From assembly GCF_030269645.1 (NCBI RefSeq), contig NZ_BSTR01000022.1, positions 65,571 through 129,570 of the forward strand: a stretch of 64,000 nucleotides of DNA. The letters run 5' to 3'. Both the position numbers and the translations under genes were made by a program. The DNA comes from Actinokineospora sp. NBRC 105648 (GTDB lineage Bacteria > Actinomycetota > Actinomycetes > Mycobacteriales > Pseudonocardiaceae). Positions 9,179 to 19,400 of this stretch are shown in pieces. The notes under the pieces were generated by a model, which was not told the origin of the DNA, made no database searches, and was given only the letters and a program-made list of their open reading frames with translations. Each line of letters opens with the position of its first letter. Position 1 is the first letter of the stretch.

Positions 9179-10197
9179 GGGTGGACCTCCAGGGCGAGTG
9201 CGGCCAGCAGCGGGGCGCACTCCTCGGGTGAGCGGACGGCGATGCGGATGTGGTTCGGTCCGAGACCGGGGAACGTGTCACCGCGGCGCACGGCGATCCC
9301 CTTGTCCCGCAGGGCTTGCCGCAGGCCGGGACCGTCCTCGACCTCGATGAGCAGGAAGGGTGCGCGCGGGTCACCCAGCACAAGGGGTCCGAGCGCGGCT
9401 TGCAGCACCCGCCGGTGGTCGCGCGCCTCCACGGCGGCCAGCTCGGCCTCGGCGAGCGCGGGGGGCTCGCAACAGGCGACGACGGCCTCCAGGGCGAGCG
9501 TGCCGACCGGCCATTGTGGACGGTGGCAGGCGAGCCGGGCCAGCAGGTCGGGGTGGCCGATGGCGTAGCCGGCGCGCAGGCCGGGCAGCGCCCAGGTCTT
9601 GGTGAGGCTGCGGAAGACCAGCAGGTTGGGGTTCCGGTCGGCGGCGAGCGACTCGGGCTCACCGGGGATGGCGTCCATGAACGCCTCGTCGACCAGCACG
9701 GTGGCGCGCTCGGCCAGTTCCCGGATGGCGTCGGCGGGGTGCAGCGTGGAGGTGGGGTTCGTGGGGTTGCCCAGGACGACGAGATCGGCCTCGGGGGGCA
9801 CGTCGGCGGGGTGCAGGGCGAAGTCGTCGTCCGGGCTGAGCAGGACGCGGCGCACGGGCACCCGGGCGGTGCGCAGGGCGACCTCGGGCTCGGTGAACGA
9901 GGGGTGCACCAGGGCGGCCTGGGTGGGCGCGAGGGCGGGCAGCAACGCGAACCCCTCGGCGGACCCGTTGAGGATCAGGACCTCGTCGGGCTCCCGCCCG
10001 TGCCGCGCCGCCACGGCCTCCCGGGCCCGGCGGTCGTCGGCGGCGGCCGGGTAGCTGCCGAGCCGGTCGAGCGCCTCGGCCAACCGGCGCCGCAACCACG
10101 TGGGCGGCCGCCCACCCCGCACGTTGACCGCGAAGTCGATCAACCCGGGCGCGGCGTCGACATCACCGTGGTGCCGGAGCAGGTCGTCGCTGGTCAT
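9175..10197 (-). CDS. PLP-dependent aminotransferase, CobC/CobD (threonine-phosphate decarboxylase) or HisC-like
   Basis: 340 residues from the ATG at 10197; an ATG at 10215 is possible. A fold-type I aminotransferase: [11 protein letters not shown] binds the cofactor phosphate, [11 protein letters not shown] and VDEAFMDA are the cofactor contacts, and the Schiff-base lysine is in [17 protein letters not shown]-terminal Arg lies in IRIAVRS. The context with cobD at 12.6 kb and the Rv2231c order favours L-threonine-phosphate decarboxylation for the cobalamin side chain, but the family overlaps histidinol-phosphate aminotransferase. First gene of the coupled operon 10197-6460. Confidence 0.82.
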   Translation of the reverse strand: MTSDDLLRHHGDVDAAPGLIDFAVNVRGGRPPTWLRRRLAEALDRLGSYPAAADDRRAREAVAARHGREPDEVLILNGSAEGFALLPALAPTQAALVHPSFTEPEVALRTARVPVRRVLLSPDDDFALHPADVPPEADLVVLGNPTNPTSTLHPADAIRELAERATVLVDEAFMDAIPGEPESLAADRNPNLLVFRSLTKTWALPGLRAGYAIGHPDLLARLACHRPQWPVGTLALEAVVACCEPPALAEAELAAVEARDHRRVLQAALGPLVLGDPRAPFLLIEVEDGPGLRQALRDKGIAVRRGDTFPGLGPNHIRIAVRSPEECAPLLAALALEVHP

Positions 10198-10311
10198 CGC
10201 CAGGATTCTAGGCACCGCCGCCCGCCCGCCACGACCGACCTCGGCCGCGACGACACCCCGCGGTCCGGCTACCGCGTCCCCGGGGGCGGGCTGTCGAACC
10301 GACGCACGCGC

Positions 10312-10512
10312 TCAGTCGTCGAGTTCGGCCAGCGCGCCCAGGCCGTTGGCGCGCAGCCACCGCCCGGCCCGCCTGCGGGCCAGCTCGTCCCCGGAGCTGC
10401 ACAGCACGATGTGCTGCTCCACCGCCACCGAGATCCGGTCGATGGCGGTCTGGCGCTGGTCGGCGGGGAGCCGCCACACCGACTCCGCCACCCACCACGG
10501 CTCGTGGTCCAC
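10312..10512 (-). CDS. Small conserved-type hypothetical protein (66 aa)
   Basis: Starts at a GTG (VDHEPWWVAE) preceded by AAGGAG. It is mostly helical and charged, with no membrane segment and a C-terminal RAGRWLRANGLGAL. It is divergent from the phosphatase gene with only 24 bp between starts, and lies 115 bp before the aminotransferase operon on the same strand. Function is not recognisable. The clear Shine-Dalgarno and codon bias support a real gene. Confidence 0.6.
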   Translation of the reverse strand: MDHEPWWVAESVWRLPADQRQTAIDRISVAVEQHIVLCSSGDELARRRAGRWLRANGLGALAELDD

Positions 10513-10536
10513 ACCCCGCTCCTTACCCTTGACCGC

Positions 10537-10998
10537 GTGCACATCTGCTTCGTCTGCACCGGCAACATCTGCCGGTCGCCCATGGCCGCGCTCGTCTTCG
10601 GCGAGCACCTGCGCCGGGCGGGCCTGGCCGACCGGGTCCGGGTGACCAGCGCCGGGGTCGACGGCTGGCACGTCGGTGACCCGGCTGACCCGCGGACCGC
10701 GCGGGAGCTCGCCCGCGCCGGGTACCCGACCACCCACGTGGCCGCCCTACTCGATGACGACCACCTGTCCGCCGACCTGCTCGTCGCGATGGACGAGGGG
10801 CACGTTCGCGCATTGCGGTCCCGAGTGCCAGACCCCGAACGCGTGACGTTGTTCCGCCTTTTCGACCCGGCCGCGGGCCCGGACCTGGACGTGCCGGACC
10901 CCTACTACGGTGGCGCCGCCGGGTTCGCCGAGGTCATGGCCATGATCGAGGCCGCGAGCCCGGGTCTGCTGGCCTGGGTGCGGACCCACGCAGCGTGA
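10537..10998 (+). CDS. ptpA: Low-molecular-weight protein tyrosine phosphatase
   Basis: 153 residues, normal for the family. The P-loop CTGNICRSP is at about residues 8-16 (Cys nucleophile and Arg), and the general-acid loop DPYYGG is near residue 127. It dephosphorylates phosphotyrosine or arginine-phosphate proteins. The position beside the Rv2231c-like gene and before SURF1 matches M. tuberculosis ptpA (Rv2234). GTG start; the downstream kinase-like gene overlaps its stop by 4 nt. Confidence 0.93.
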   Translation: MHICFVCTGNICRSPMAALVFGEHLRRAGLADRVRVTSAGVDGWHVGDPADPRTARELARAGYPTTHVAALLDDDHLSADLLVAMDEGHVRALRSRVPDPERVTLFRLFDPAAGPDLDVPDPYYGGAAGFAEVMAMIEAASPGLLAWVRTHAA

Positions 10999-11843
10999 CC
11001 GGCGGCGCCGAACTGGCGGTGGCCGAGTTGCTCGGCGTGCGGCCGGTCGGGTCGCACGCGCTCAAGGGGCACGTGTTCGAGGTCGAGACCGACGACGGCG
11101 ACCTGCTGGTGGCCAAGCACGACCCGCGGCAGGACGCGGTCGCCGCCGAGGTCGCGGGCCTGGAGTGGCTGGCCGAGCCGGGCGCGGTCGCGGTGCCGCA
11201 GGTGCGCGCGCACGACCACGAGTGGCTGGTCATGGAGCAGGTCGAGCCCGCGGACCCCACCGCGGTAGCCGCCGCGGACCTCGGCCGTGGCCTCGCGGAC
11301 CTGCACGGGGCGGGCGCGGACGCGTTCGGGGCGGCGCCGGGACCGGAGCGGGCGTGGATCGGGCTGGCGCCGATGCGCAACGTGCCCGCGCCGCGCTGGC
11401 CCGCCTGGTACGCCGCCGACCGGGTCGAGCCGTACCTGCGCCGGGCGGTCGACCTCGGTCTGCTCGACCGGGACGCCGCGGCCCCGGTGTACGCGGTGTG
11501 CGAGCGGATCGAGGACCTCGCCGGTCCGCCCGAGCCGCCCGCGCGGCTGCACGGTGACCTGCACAGCGGCAACGTCTTGTGGCAACGCGACCGGGCGTGG
11601 CTGATCGACCCCGCCGCGCACGGTGGTCACCGTGAGACAGACCTGGCGATGCTCGCCCTCTTCGGCTGCCCACAGCTCGACACCATCCTCTCCGCGTACG
11701 ACGAACACGCCCCTCTTGCGGACGGGTGGGAGTCGCGTGTGCCGCTGCACCAACTGTTTCCGCTCTTGGTGCACGTGGTCCTCTTCGGCACCGGCTACGC
11801 GCGGCAAACAGTGTCGGCGGCCCGGGCGGCGCTGCGCGGGTGA
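10995..11843 (+). CDS. Fructosamine kinase / aminoglycoside phosphotransferase-fold protein
   Basis: 282 residues with a protein-kinase-like fold: a nucleotide-binding lysine in LLVAKHD, the catalytic loop LHGDLHSGNVLW and the metal loop IDPAAHGG. The latter two fit fructosamine kinase-related enzymes, which phosphorylate sugar-modified amines for deglycation. GTG start overlaps ptpA's stop (GTGA), and its own stop overlaps the SURF1 start. Pairing with a small phosphatase as one transcription unit recalls deglycation operons, but that link is inference. Confidence 0.85.
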   Translation: MTGGAELAVAELLGVRPVGSHALKGHVFEVETDDGDLLVAKHDPRQDAVAAEVAGLEWLAEPGAVAVPQVRAHDHEWLVMEQVEPADPTAVAAADLGRGLADLHGAGADAFGAAPGPERAWIGLAPMRNVPAPRWPAWYAADRVEPYLRRAVDLGLLDRDAAAPVYAVCERIEDLAGPPEPPARLHGDLHSGNVLWQRDRAWLIDPAAHGGHRETDLAMLALFGCPQLDTILSAYDEHAPLADGWESRVPLHQLFPLLVHVVLFGTGYARQTVSAARAALRG

Positions 11844-12655
11844 GCCTGGCTTACCGTTGGGGTGTGCGGTTGAAACTGCTGCTCCGGCCCGGCTGGCTGC
11901 TGTCGGCGCTCGTCACGGTCGCCTTCGCCGTGACGTGCTTCACGCTGCTCGCGCCCTGGCAGTTCGACCGGCACACGGAGCGGGACGCGACCAACGCCGC
12001 GGTGCAGGCATCCTTCGACGCTCCGCCCGCGCCGCTCGGATCGGTGCCCGGGGACGAGTGGCGGAGAGTCACGCTCAAGGGCTCTTACCTCCCCGAGGCG
12101 GAAGCGCTAGCGCGGTTGCGCACGGTGCAAGGCGCGGCGGCGTTCGAGGTGCTCACACCATTTCGCCTTACCGACGGCTCGGTAGTGCTAGTCGACCGCG
12201 GGTTCGTACGTCCCGGCGAGGGTGTGCGAGTGCCCTCTTACGCCGCGCCGCCCTCTGGGCAGGTGGAACTCCTCGCGCGGGTCCGATTCGGCGAGTCGAC
12301 ACAGCGGGCCGCGTTCAACGAGGACGGCCGACGGCAGGTCTATGCGGTCGACCCAGCCGTAGTCGGCCAGGCCGCGAACTTGAGCATCCGTCCGGGCTAC
12401 CTGCAGTTGGAGGTAGGAGCACCGGGTGTGCTCGGCGCGCTACCGCTACCGCAACTGGAAGCTGGACCGTTCTTGTCCTACGCGCTGCAGTGGATCGCGT
12501 TCGGCACGATGGCACTGCTCGCGCTCTTCTACTTCACCTGGCGCGAGATCAAGCCCGGCGGCTCCCTGGCGGAGACCCGATCGCGCCGCCAGTCCGTCTC
12601 GGAGATCTTGGCCGAAGACGAGGAACGCGAACGCGCGGAACTCAGCGGCGGCTGA
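11840..12655 (+). CDS. SURF1-family cytochrome oxidase assembly protein
   Basis: 271 residues with a transmembrane helix at each end (WLLSALVTVAFAVTCFTLLA near residue 15 and FLSYALQWIAFGTMALLALF near 220) and an extracytoplasmic domain. WQFDRHTERD and VLVDRGFV are the family signatures. SURF1 proteins help insert heme a into cytochrome c oxidase. GTG start overlaps the kinase stop. The 3' end converges on cobD with a 14-bp overlap. Matches Rv2235 in position. Confidence 0.92.
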   Translation: MSLAYRWGVRLKLLLRPGWLLSALVTVAFAVTCFTLLAPWQFDRHTERDATNAAVQASFDAPPAPLGSVPGDEWRRVTLKGSYLPEAEALARLRTVQGAAAFEVLTPFRLTDGSVVLVDRGFVRPGEGVRVPSYAAPPSGQVELLARVRFGESTQRAAFNEDGRRQVYAVDPAVVGQAANLSIRPGYLQLEVGAPGVLGALPLPQLEAGPFLSYALQWIAFGTMALLALFYFTWREIKPGGSLAETRSRRQSVSEILAEDEERERAELSGG

Positions 12656-13571
12656 ACAAGGCCACCACGGCAGCGACAAATGCCGTAAGAGCACCGACCA
12701 CGCGAGACAGCTCTACCGCGCGCGTCACGTGACCCGCGTCGGGCATCCGACCGTCACCCAGCACCGGGCGGTCCTCGACGCCGTAGGAATAGGCCGTCCG
12801 CCCGCCTAGCCGGACCTCCAGCGCCCCCGCGAACGCCGCCTCGACCCTGCCCGCGTTGGGGCTCGGGTGCGCCGAGGCGTCCCGCTGCCACGCCACCCAT
12901 GCGCTGCGCCGGTTGCCGCCCACGACCGGGGCGCCAACGACCGTCAACCCCGCCGCTACTCGCGCGGGGACCAGGTTGACCACGTCGTCCAGCCGCGCCG
13001 ACGCCCACCCGAAGCGCAGATAGCGGGGGGACCGGTGGCCCACCATCGCGTCCAGTGTGTTCACCGCGCGGTAGCCCAAGAGGCCGGGGACACCGAAGAC
13101 AGCGCCCCACAGCAACGGCGCCACCACCGCGTCCGAGGTGTTCTCCGCCACCGACTCGACCGTCGCCCTGGCCATCGCCGGGCCGTCGAGCACCTCGGGG
13201 TCGCGGCCGCACAGGTGCGGGATCCGGGTCCGGGCGGCCTCGATCTCGCCCGCGTCCAGGTGCTTGCCGATCAACGCGCCCTCAGCCGCCAGCGACCGCC
13301 CGCCGAGCACGACCCAGGTGGCGACGGCCGTCGCGGCGGTCCGGACCAACGGGTTGCGCGCGCGCTCCGCGAGCACGCCCACGCCGACCGCGCCGCCGGT
13401 GAGCAGCGCCGTGTACACCGCGCCCGCCACCCGGTTGTCGCGGTAGGCGAGCTTCTCCAAACGCTGCGCGACCTGGCCGAACCCGGCGACCGGGTGACCG
13501 CGGCGGGGATCCCCGTAGACCGCGTCGGCGGCGACCCCCAACAGCAGTCCCAACGCGCGTGCGGCGGCCAC
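12642..13571 (-). CDS. cobD: Adenosylcobinamide-phosphate synthase CobD/CbiB
   Basis: 309 residues, membrane-associated. Signatures include DAVYGDPRRGHPVAG, the block ATVESVAENTSDAVVAPLLW and NTLDAMVGHRSPRY. It attaches the aminopropanol (phosphate) arm to adenosylcobyric acid. GTG start with AGGAGG upstream. The substrate arm is supplied by the threonine-phosphate decarboxylase, a plausible role for the gene at 9175-10197. No cobalamin riboswitch was seen upstream. Confidence 0.95.
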   Translation of the reverse strand: MAAARALGLLLGVAADAVYGDPRRGHPVAGFGQVAQRLEKLAYRDNRVAGAVYTALLTGGAVGVGVLAERARNPLVRTAATAVATWVVLGGRSLAAEGALIGKHLDAGEIEAARTRIPHLCGRDPEVLDGPAMARATVESVAENTSDAVVAPLLWGAVFGVPGLLGYRAVNTLDAMVGHRSPRYLRFGWASARLDDVVNLVPARVAAGLTVVGAPVVGGNRRSAWVAWQRDASAHPSPNAGRVEAAFAGALEVRLGGRTAYSYGVEDRPVLGDGRMPDAGHVTRAVELSRVVGALTAFVAAVVALFSRR

Positions 13572-13671
13572 CGGGCCCTCCTCCTGAGCTTTCCCCCTGG
13601 TGGGGGAACCGTATCGCGGGCGGGCGGCCGGGGTGCGCGGGTGTCGGCGGCTCGGGCTATCGTGGCCCGCC

Positions 13672-15231
13672 GTGGAGGACGAGCAGGGGCGCGACGTGGG
13701 CAGGCTCCAGCTCTACGCCTACCTGCAGCCGCGGGAGCACCACCACACCTACCTCGCGATCATGCGGCTGTTCACCTCGACGCTGCTGGCCGACCTGTCC
13801 GCGGGCGAGGTGTCCAGCGCGCTGGCCGCCGCCGAGCGCGACGGGCGCGTCGACATCGGCGAGTCGCACATCGACGTGGTGATCCCCCGGCTGCGGCAGC
13901 TGGTGGAGTGGGGCAACCTGGTGCACGGCCGCCGGGAGACGATCGCGGCGAGCATCGCGGAGTTCCAGCAGGGCTCGATGCGCTACCAGGTCAGCAAGCT
14001 CGCGGTCCGCGTCCAGCGCGACGTCGACGAGCTGCTGCGGGTGCCCGAGGGCGCCCGGGAGGTCTCCCGCGAGCTGCTCCCGGCGATCGAGCGCGGGGTC
14101 AGCGAGCTGGGCGAGGCGCTGGCCGTGGCGCTGTCGCGGTCCCAGCGCGACCCGGGGTCGCTGCCCGCCCGCCGGGCCCGCGAGCAGTTGGCCGAGCGGG
14201 TCACCACGCTGTTCCTGCAGCACGCCGAGCTCGCCGTGACGGTGCGCGACTTCTACGCCTACCTCGGCCAGATCCTCACCCGGCACCACCTGGCGCCCGA
14301 GGAGATCGCGGGCTTCCGCGACCTGCTGGTCGAGTACATCCAGCTGGTCGTGGAGGACGTGCTCCGGCACACCCCGGCCATCGCGGGCGCGTTGGCGAGC
14401 CTGGCCGGGGCGCGTCCCCAGCTGCTCGGGCTGCTGCGTCCCGCGGAGCAGCTGGGCACCGCGGTCGAGCGCACCCGCGGCCGCGGCAAGGCCGACTGGC
14501 AGGAGCTGACCGACTGGTTCGCCGACCGGCCGGGCAACCCGAGCCAGGTCACCGCGTTGCGGGAGGCGACCACCCGGGCGATCGGCACGCTGCTGGCCAC
14601 GGTCCGCCGGGCCACCACCGGCGGCGGGTTGCTGCCGAGCAGGCGGGCCGAGCTGATCACGCTGGCGGGCTGGCTCGACGCGGCTGAGCCTGACCGGGCG
14701 CACGCGATCTACGCGGCCGCCTTCGGCCTGTACTCCGCGCGCAACCTGCTGCCCGCGCCAGAGCACGACGGCGACGACGAACACACCCCCTGGCGTGACG
14801 GGCCCGCGCTGGACGTGTCGGTCAGCGTGCGCGGCCGGGGCGACCGGGGCGCGCGCGGGCGGACCTCGCGGATCATGGACGACCCGATCACCGAGCAGGG
14901 GCTGCTCGCGCAGGCCCGCGAGGCCGACGAGGCCCGTGAAGCCGCGGCGGCGGAACTCGCGGCGGCCGCGGCGAACCTGGACGAGGTCACGCTGTCCGGC
15001 CCGGCGCTGGGCGCGCTGTGCGAGCTGCTGACGCTGGCGATGGCGCAACGCGAGGGCGCCGCCGACCCGGGCGCGGCCACCGACCAGGTGCGCGGCTTGG
15101 CGCTCACCCTCACGCCGGAGAACGGTCACACCACGCGCATCCGCAGCACCGCGGGCACGTTGACGTTGCGCGACACCATCTTGGGGATCAGTCGCGTCGA
15201 GACGGGTAAGAAGGTGCGCGATGGCCGCTAA
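13672..15231 (+). CDS. jetA: Wadjet JetA (DUF2397; kleisin-like)
   Basis: 519 residues, predominantly helical, matching the TIGR02677/DUF2397 family found only in this four-gene cluster. It carries an acidic, alanine-rich C-terminal extension. In Wadjet systems JetA is the MukF-like kleisin that bridges the SMC heads and JetB. The order DUF2397-DUF2398-SMC-DUF2399 is the diagnostic context. The GTG at 13672 is chosen; an ATG in the same frame at 13600 would overlap a non-coding-looking stretch. Coupled to jetB by an 11-nt overlap. Confidence 0.9.
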   Translation: MEDEQGRDVGRLQLYAYLQPREHHHTYLAIMRLFTSTLLADLSAGEVSSALAAAERDGRVDIGESHIDVVIPRLRQLVEWGNLVHGRRETIAASIAEFQQGSMRYQVSKLAVRVQRDVDELLRVPEGAREVSRELLPAIERGVSELGEALAVALSRSQRDPGSLPARRAREQLAERVTTLFLQHAELAVTVRDFYAYLGQILTRHHLAPEEIAGFRDLLVEYIQLVVEDVLRHTPAIAGALASLAGARPQLLGLLRPAEQLGTAVERTRGRGKADWQELTDWFADRPGNPSQVTALREATTRAIGTLLATVRRATTGGGLLPSRRAELITLAGWLDAAEPDRAHAIYAAAFGLYSARNLLPAPEHDGDDEHTPWRDGPALDVSVSVRGRGDRGARGRTSRIMDDPITEQGLLAQAREADEAREAAAAELAAAAANLDEVTLSGPALGALCELLTLAMAQREGAADPGAATDQVRGLALTLTPENGHTTRIRSTAGTLTLRDTILGISRVETGKKVRDGR

Positions 15232-16462
15232 GACGGAGGTCTTGGGCAACCTCTCCGACATCGACGCGGGCAACGTCGCCCGTTGCGCGAAAGTCTTGCT
15301 GCGTCACCCTCTTCTCCGCCCCGGCGGGCCGGACGGCGACCTCTTGCCGCTGGTTTACCGCTATCGCGTGTCACTGCAAGAGATGTTCGCGAGCCTCTTG
15401 GGCTACCGCTTGGTGGTGGAGCGCCGCTTTGCGCGGCTCTACAAGACCGGCCCAGGCGAAGACAGCACGCGCGGGGAGCCCGGCCTCTCCCCAAGGGCGT
15501 ACGCGTACGTCTGCCTGACGATGGCAGCGCTAACCGGTGTGGGGCGCCAAGTCCTGCTCTCCCGACTGGTGGCCGACGTACGCGCCGCCTCAGCCGAGGC
15601 GGGCATCCGACTGGCCGACGACGTCACCGATCGCCGTGCGCTCACCGCCGCGCTGCGCCACCTGATCGGCCTCGGGGTGATCACCGAGACCGACGGCACG
15701 GTGGCGGGCCTGATCTCCGAGGTGCCGCCGGAGGCCCTGATCACCATCCACACCGACCTGCTCGGCCAGCTGCTCGCGGGCCCGCTCGCCGAGGCGCGCT
15801 CGGCCGACGAGCTGGTCGAGCTGGCCGCCGCGCCGGGGCAGTTGGGCACCGAGCACGCGGTGCGGCGCAGGCTGGTGGAGAACCCGGTGACGCTGCACGC
15901 CGACCTGCCCCGGGCCGAGGCCGAGTGGCTGCTGCGCGGGCAGCGCCGGGAGTCGGTGCTGCTGGAGCGCTGCTTCGGGCTGATCACCGAGATCCGGGCC
16001 GAGGGCGTGGCGGTGACCGACCCGGAGGAGTACCTGACCGACGTGGTCTTCCCGTCCACCGGCACGGTCGCCCGCATCGCCCTCTTGGCTTTGCCGGAGC
16101 TCTTGGCCGAACGGTTCGAAGAGTCCACAACGGACACGGAGGACTCGGGACCCGCAAGAGCGGACGGTCGGGTCGCGGTGAGCCACGCGACGCTGCGCGA
16201 GGTGTGCGAGCGGCTGGTCGAGGACTACCCGGCGGCGTGGTCGCGGCAGGCGACCGAGGACCTGGACGCGCTGGTGGCCGACGTGGCCGAGCTGCTGGTC
16301 CGGCTGACGCTCGCGCGCCCGGACGGCGACGGCTGGCTGATCAGCCCCGCCGCGCACCGCTGGCTGCCGCAGCCCGACGACTCCCCCGGCAGGCCTGCCG
16401 TGGTGTCCGAGCTGCCGCCGGAACCGGGGTGGTCGTTGTTCGACGAGGAGGGGACACCGTGA
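15221..16462 (+). CDS. jetB: Wadjet JetB (DUF2398; KITE-like)
   Basis: 413 residues matching TIGR02678/DUF2398, with winged-helix-like segments (ALLGYRLVVERRFARLYKT-type core near residue 50) and a C-terminal helical domain. JetB is the MukE-like partner that binds the kleisin. ATG start inside the end of jetA; the stop overlaps the jetC start by 4 nt. The first third and around 16080 use many CTC-TTG codon pairs unlike the rest of the gene. Confidence 0.9.
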   Translation: MAAKTEVLGNLSDIDAGNVARCAKVLLRHPLLRPGGPDGDLLPLVYRYRVSLQEMFASLLGYRLVVERRFARLYKTGPGEDSTRGEPGLSPRAYAYVCLTMAALTGVGRQVLLSRLVADVRAASAEAGIRLADDVTDRRALTAALRHLIGLGVITETDGTVAGLISEVPPEALITIHTDLLGQLLAGPLAEARSADELVELAAAPGQLGTEHAVRRRLVENPVTLHADLPRAEAEWLLRGQRRESVLLERCFGLITEIRAEGVAVTDPEEYLTDVVFPSTGTVARIALLALPELLAERFEESTTDTEDSGPARADGRVAVSHATLREVCERLVEDYPAAWSRQATEDLDALVADVAELLVRLTLARPDGDGWLISPAAHRWLPQPDDSPGRPAVVSELPPEPGWSLFDEEGTP

Positions 16463-19400
16463 CCGTTGGGCTCGGGCACGACCCGGACGAGCGGGACGAG
16501 CCGCTGTTCGGTCGCTGGCGGCTGCACCGCGGCGGGATCGTCAACATCTGGCAGTACCGCGAGCAGACCTTCGACTTCTCCGGCGGCCGGGCGATCTTCC
16601 AGGGCACCAACGGCTCGGGCAAGTCGCGCACGCTGGAGCTGCTGCTGCCGCTGTGCCTCGACGGCGACCTGCGCTACCTGGGCTCCAAGGGCGCGGGCAC
16701 GGTGTCCATCCGGCGGCTCATGCTCGACGACTACGACGGCGGCCCGAACCGGATCGGCTACGCCTGGATCGAGCTGCACCGCACCACGCCCGCGGGCGCC
16801 GACGAGTACCTGACCTGCGGCATCGGGGTGAAGGCCTCGGCGACCTCCCAGCAGATCAGCGACTCGTGGCGGTTCGTCACACCGTCGCGGGTGGGCACGC
16901 ACTTCCAGCTCGCTTCCGCTGACCGCGTACCTCTTGGACCGGCCGCGTTGCGCGAAGTCCTTGGGGCAGACAGGGTCTACGACGAGGCCGCTTTCCGCGC
17001 GAAGGTAGCGGAGACCGTCTACGGCGTGCCTGCCGCGCGCTACGGCGACCTCTTGCACCTACAGCGCACCTTGCGCAACCCAGACATCGGTCTGAAGGTC
17101 CAAGACGGTCAGCTGGAGCAGATCCTCTCCGACGCGCTACCGCCGCTGGACGCGGGCGTGGTCGAGCAGTTGGCCACCTCGTTCGAAGACCTCGAGTCGA
17201 TCCGGGAGAACATCGGGCGGCTCAGCGCGGCCGACGCGGCGATGAGCGCGTTCCTCTCCGGCTACTCCGGCTACGCCCTCGGCGCGCTGCACGCCGCCGG
17301 TAGTCGTTCCCAGGCCGCCGGTCGCGCGCTGGAGAGCGCGCACGCGGAAATCCGCAAGCTGGAAGGGAAGCTGACCACCGACGGCTCCCGGCACAGCGCG
17401 GCCGAGGAGCACGTGCGCGTGCTGGAGGAGCGCGACGCCGAGCTGGAGAACAGCATCGACTCGCTCAAGTCGTTGCCCGCCTACCAGGGCCTGCGCGACC
17501 TGCAGGACCGCGAGAAGCTGGTCGAGCGCACCCGCGAGGCGGCGGGCGCGGCGCTCGACAACGCCGGTGTGCAGCGCAACCACGCCGACCGCGCGGTGGA
17601 GACCGTGCTGACGGTGCTGCGCAGACTGGGTGGCGACCTGGAGGACGCGGGCGAGCTGGCGCAGTCCACCATGGCGGACGTGGCCGCCGCCGGGCTGGAC
17701 GCGGCGCTGTGCCCGCCGGTCCCGGTCGCGCCGAGGCCGGTGCCGCGCACCGAGTCCGACACCGTGCGCGCCAAGCCCGACCCCGAGGCTGAGCCGATGG
17801 CCATCCAGCGCCGCACGCCGCCGGAGGTGGCGCCCGACCAGCTCGCCGAGGCGCTCGCCACGGCCGCCGGGATGGCGGGTGACCTGGCGAGCGTGGTCGC
17901 TCGCCGGGCCGCGCTGGCGATGTCGCTGCACGACCGGTCGAACGCGCTCGACGCCGACCGGCAAGAGCTGGACAAGCTGCAGGCCGGGGCCCGGGACGCG
18001 CAGATCGAGGCCACCGAGGCGGCCGGGCGGCGCAACGAGGCCCGGCAGGGTTTCGGCGTGGCCGCGCAGATGTGGCGCGAGCAGGCGGCGCGGTGGACCA
18101 GCGCCGGGCCGTTCGCCGAGGAGCACGCCGCGCGTCCGCCGCGCCCGCCGTCGGCCGAGGACGTGCAGGCCGGGCCGGAGTCGACCCGGGCGGCCAGGGA
18201 CGCCGCCCGGCAGTGGGCGGCCCCGCACCTGGCCGGGCTGCGCCAGCGGGTCGTGGCCGCGCGGCAGGGCGTGGACGAGCTGGTCGGCCGGATCAAGGAC
18301 GGCGAGGCCCGGCTGATCGAGCTGCGCAAGGGCACTGACGCGATCCCGCCCGGCCACCTGGCCGAGGGTGTCGCGGGCGCGCCGTTCTACCGGCTGGTCG
18401 ACTTCGCCGAGGGCCTCGGCACCGCCGAGCGCGCGGGCGTGGAGGCGGCGTTGCAGGCCAGCGGCCTGCTGACGGCGTGGGTGCACCCCGACGGTGGCCT
18501 CGGTTCCGCCGACCTGGCGGGCCTGCTGGCCACTGTGGACGGTGCGGCGCCGCGGTCGCTGGCCGCCGCGCTGGTCCCGGCGGTGGAGCCGGGCGGACCG
18601 GTGCCCGCGTCGGTCGTGGCCGCGCTGCTCGCGTCGGTGTCCTACGACGAGGAGTACGCCGGTCTGGCCGTGTGGCCGTCCGGCCGGTGGCGCGCGGGCG
18701 TGCTGCGCGGGTCGATGACCAAGCCGGAGGCCGAGTTCGTCGGCGCGGGCGCCCGCGCGGCGGCCCGCGAGCGGGCGATGGCCGAGCTGTCGGCGACCCT
18801 GGAGTCGCTGCACGACTCGGTCGCCACCGCCGAGGCGGAGCTGCGCGAGCGCACCCGCGGGGTGGAGGTGTGGGACCAGCACCTGGACGCGTTCCCCGAC
18901 GACCGCGAGTTGATCGGTGCCCGCGCGACAGCCGCGCAGGCGGGCCGCCAGGCCGACGAGGCGGCGGCCAAGGCCGAGCGCCGCCGCACTGAGCACCTGG
19001 CGGCCGAGGGCCGGTTCCTGGCGATGGAGACCGAGCTCGCTCAGGACGCGGGCGCCGCGGGCCTCACCCCGGACACCGAGGCGCTCGGACAAGCGCACCG
19101 CGCGGCCACGCAGGCGCGCGGGTCTGCGGAGAGCCTGCGCGATGCGTTGGCGAAGAGGTCTGCGGGCACCGTGCGCGACTTGGTCGAGGCGCTGCACGAC
19201 CACAACGCGGCGGTCGACGATCGAGAGACCGCCGAACGAGTCGCCGACGAAAAGTGTGTGGCCTTCCACCGTGAGGCGTCAGCGCTAGCCGAACTGACAG
19301 CGGCGGTAGGCGGTGAGGCGGAAGAGGTCGCGCAACAGCTCGCGGACCTTGAGCGTCAGCGGCGCGCCGCGCGACAAGAGCTTCCGGAGGCCCGGAAGGC

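Noticed and set aside
13504..13671. Cobalamin riboswitch near cobD
   Set aside because: No B12-box or matching long leader could be seen upstream of the GTG start.
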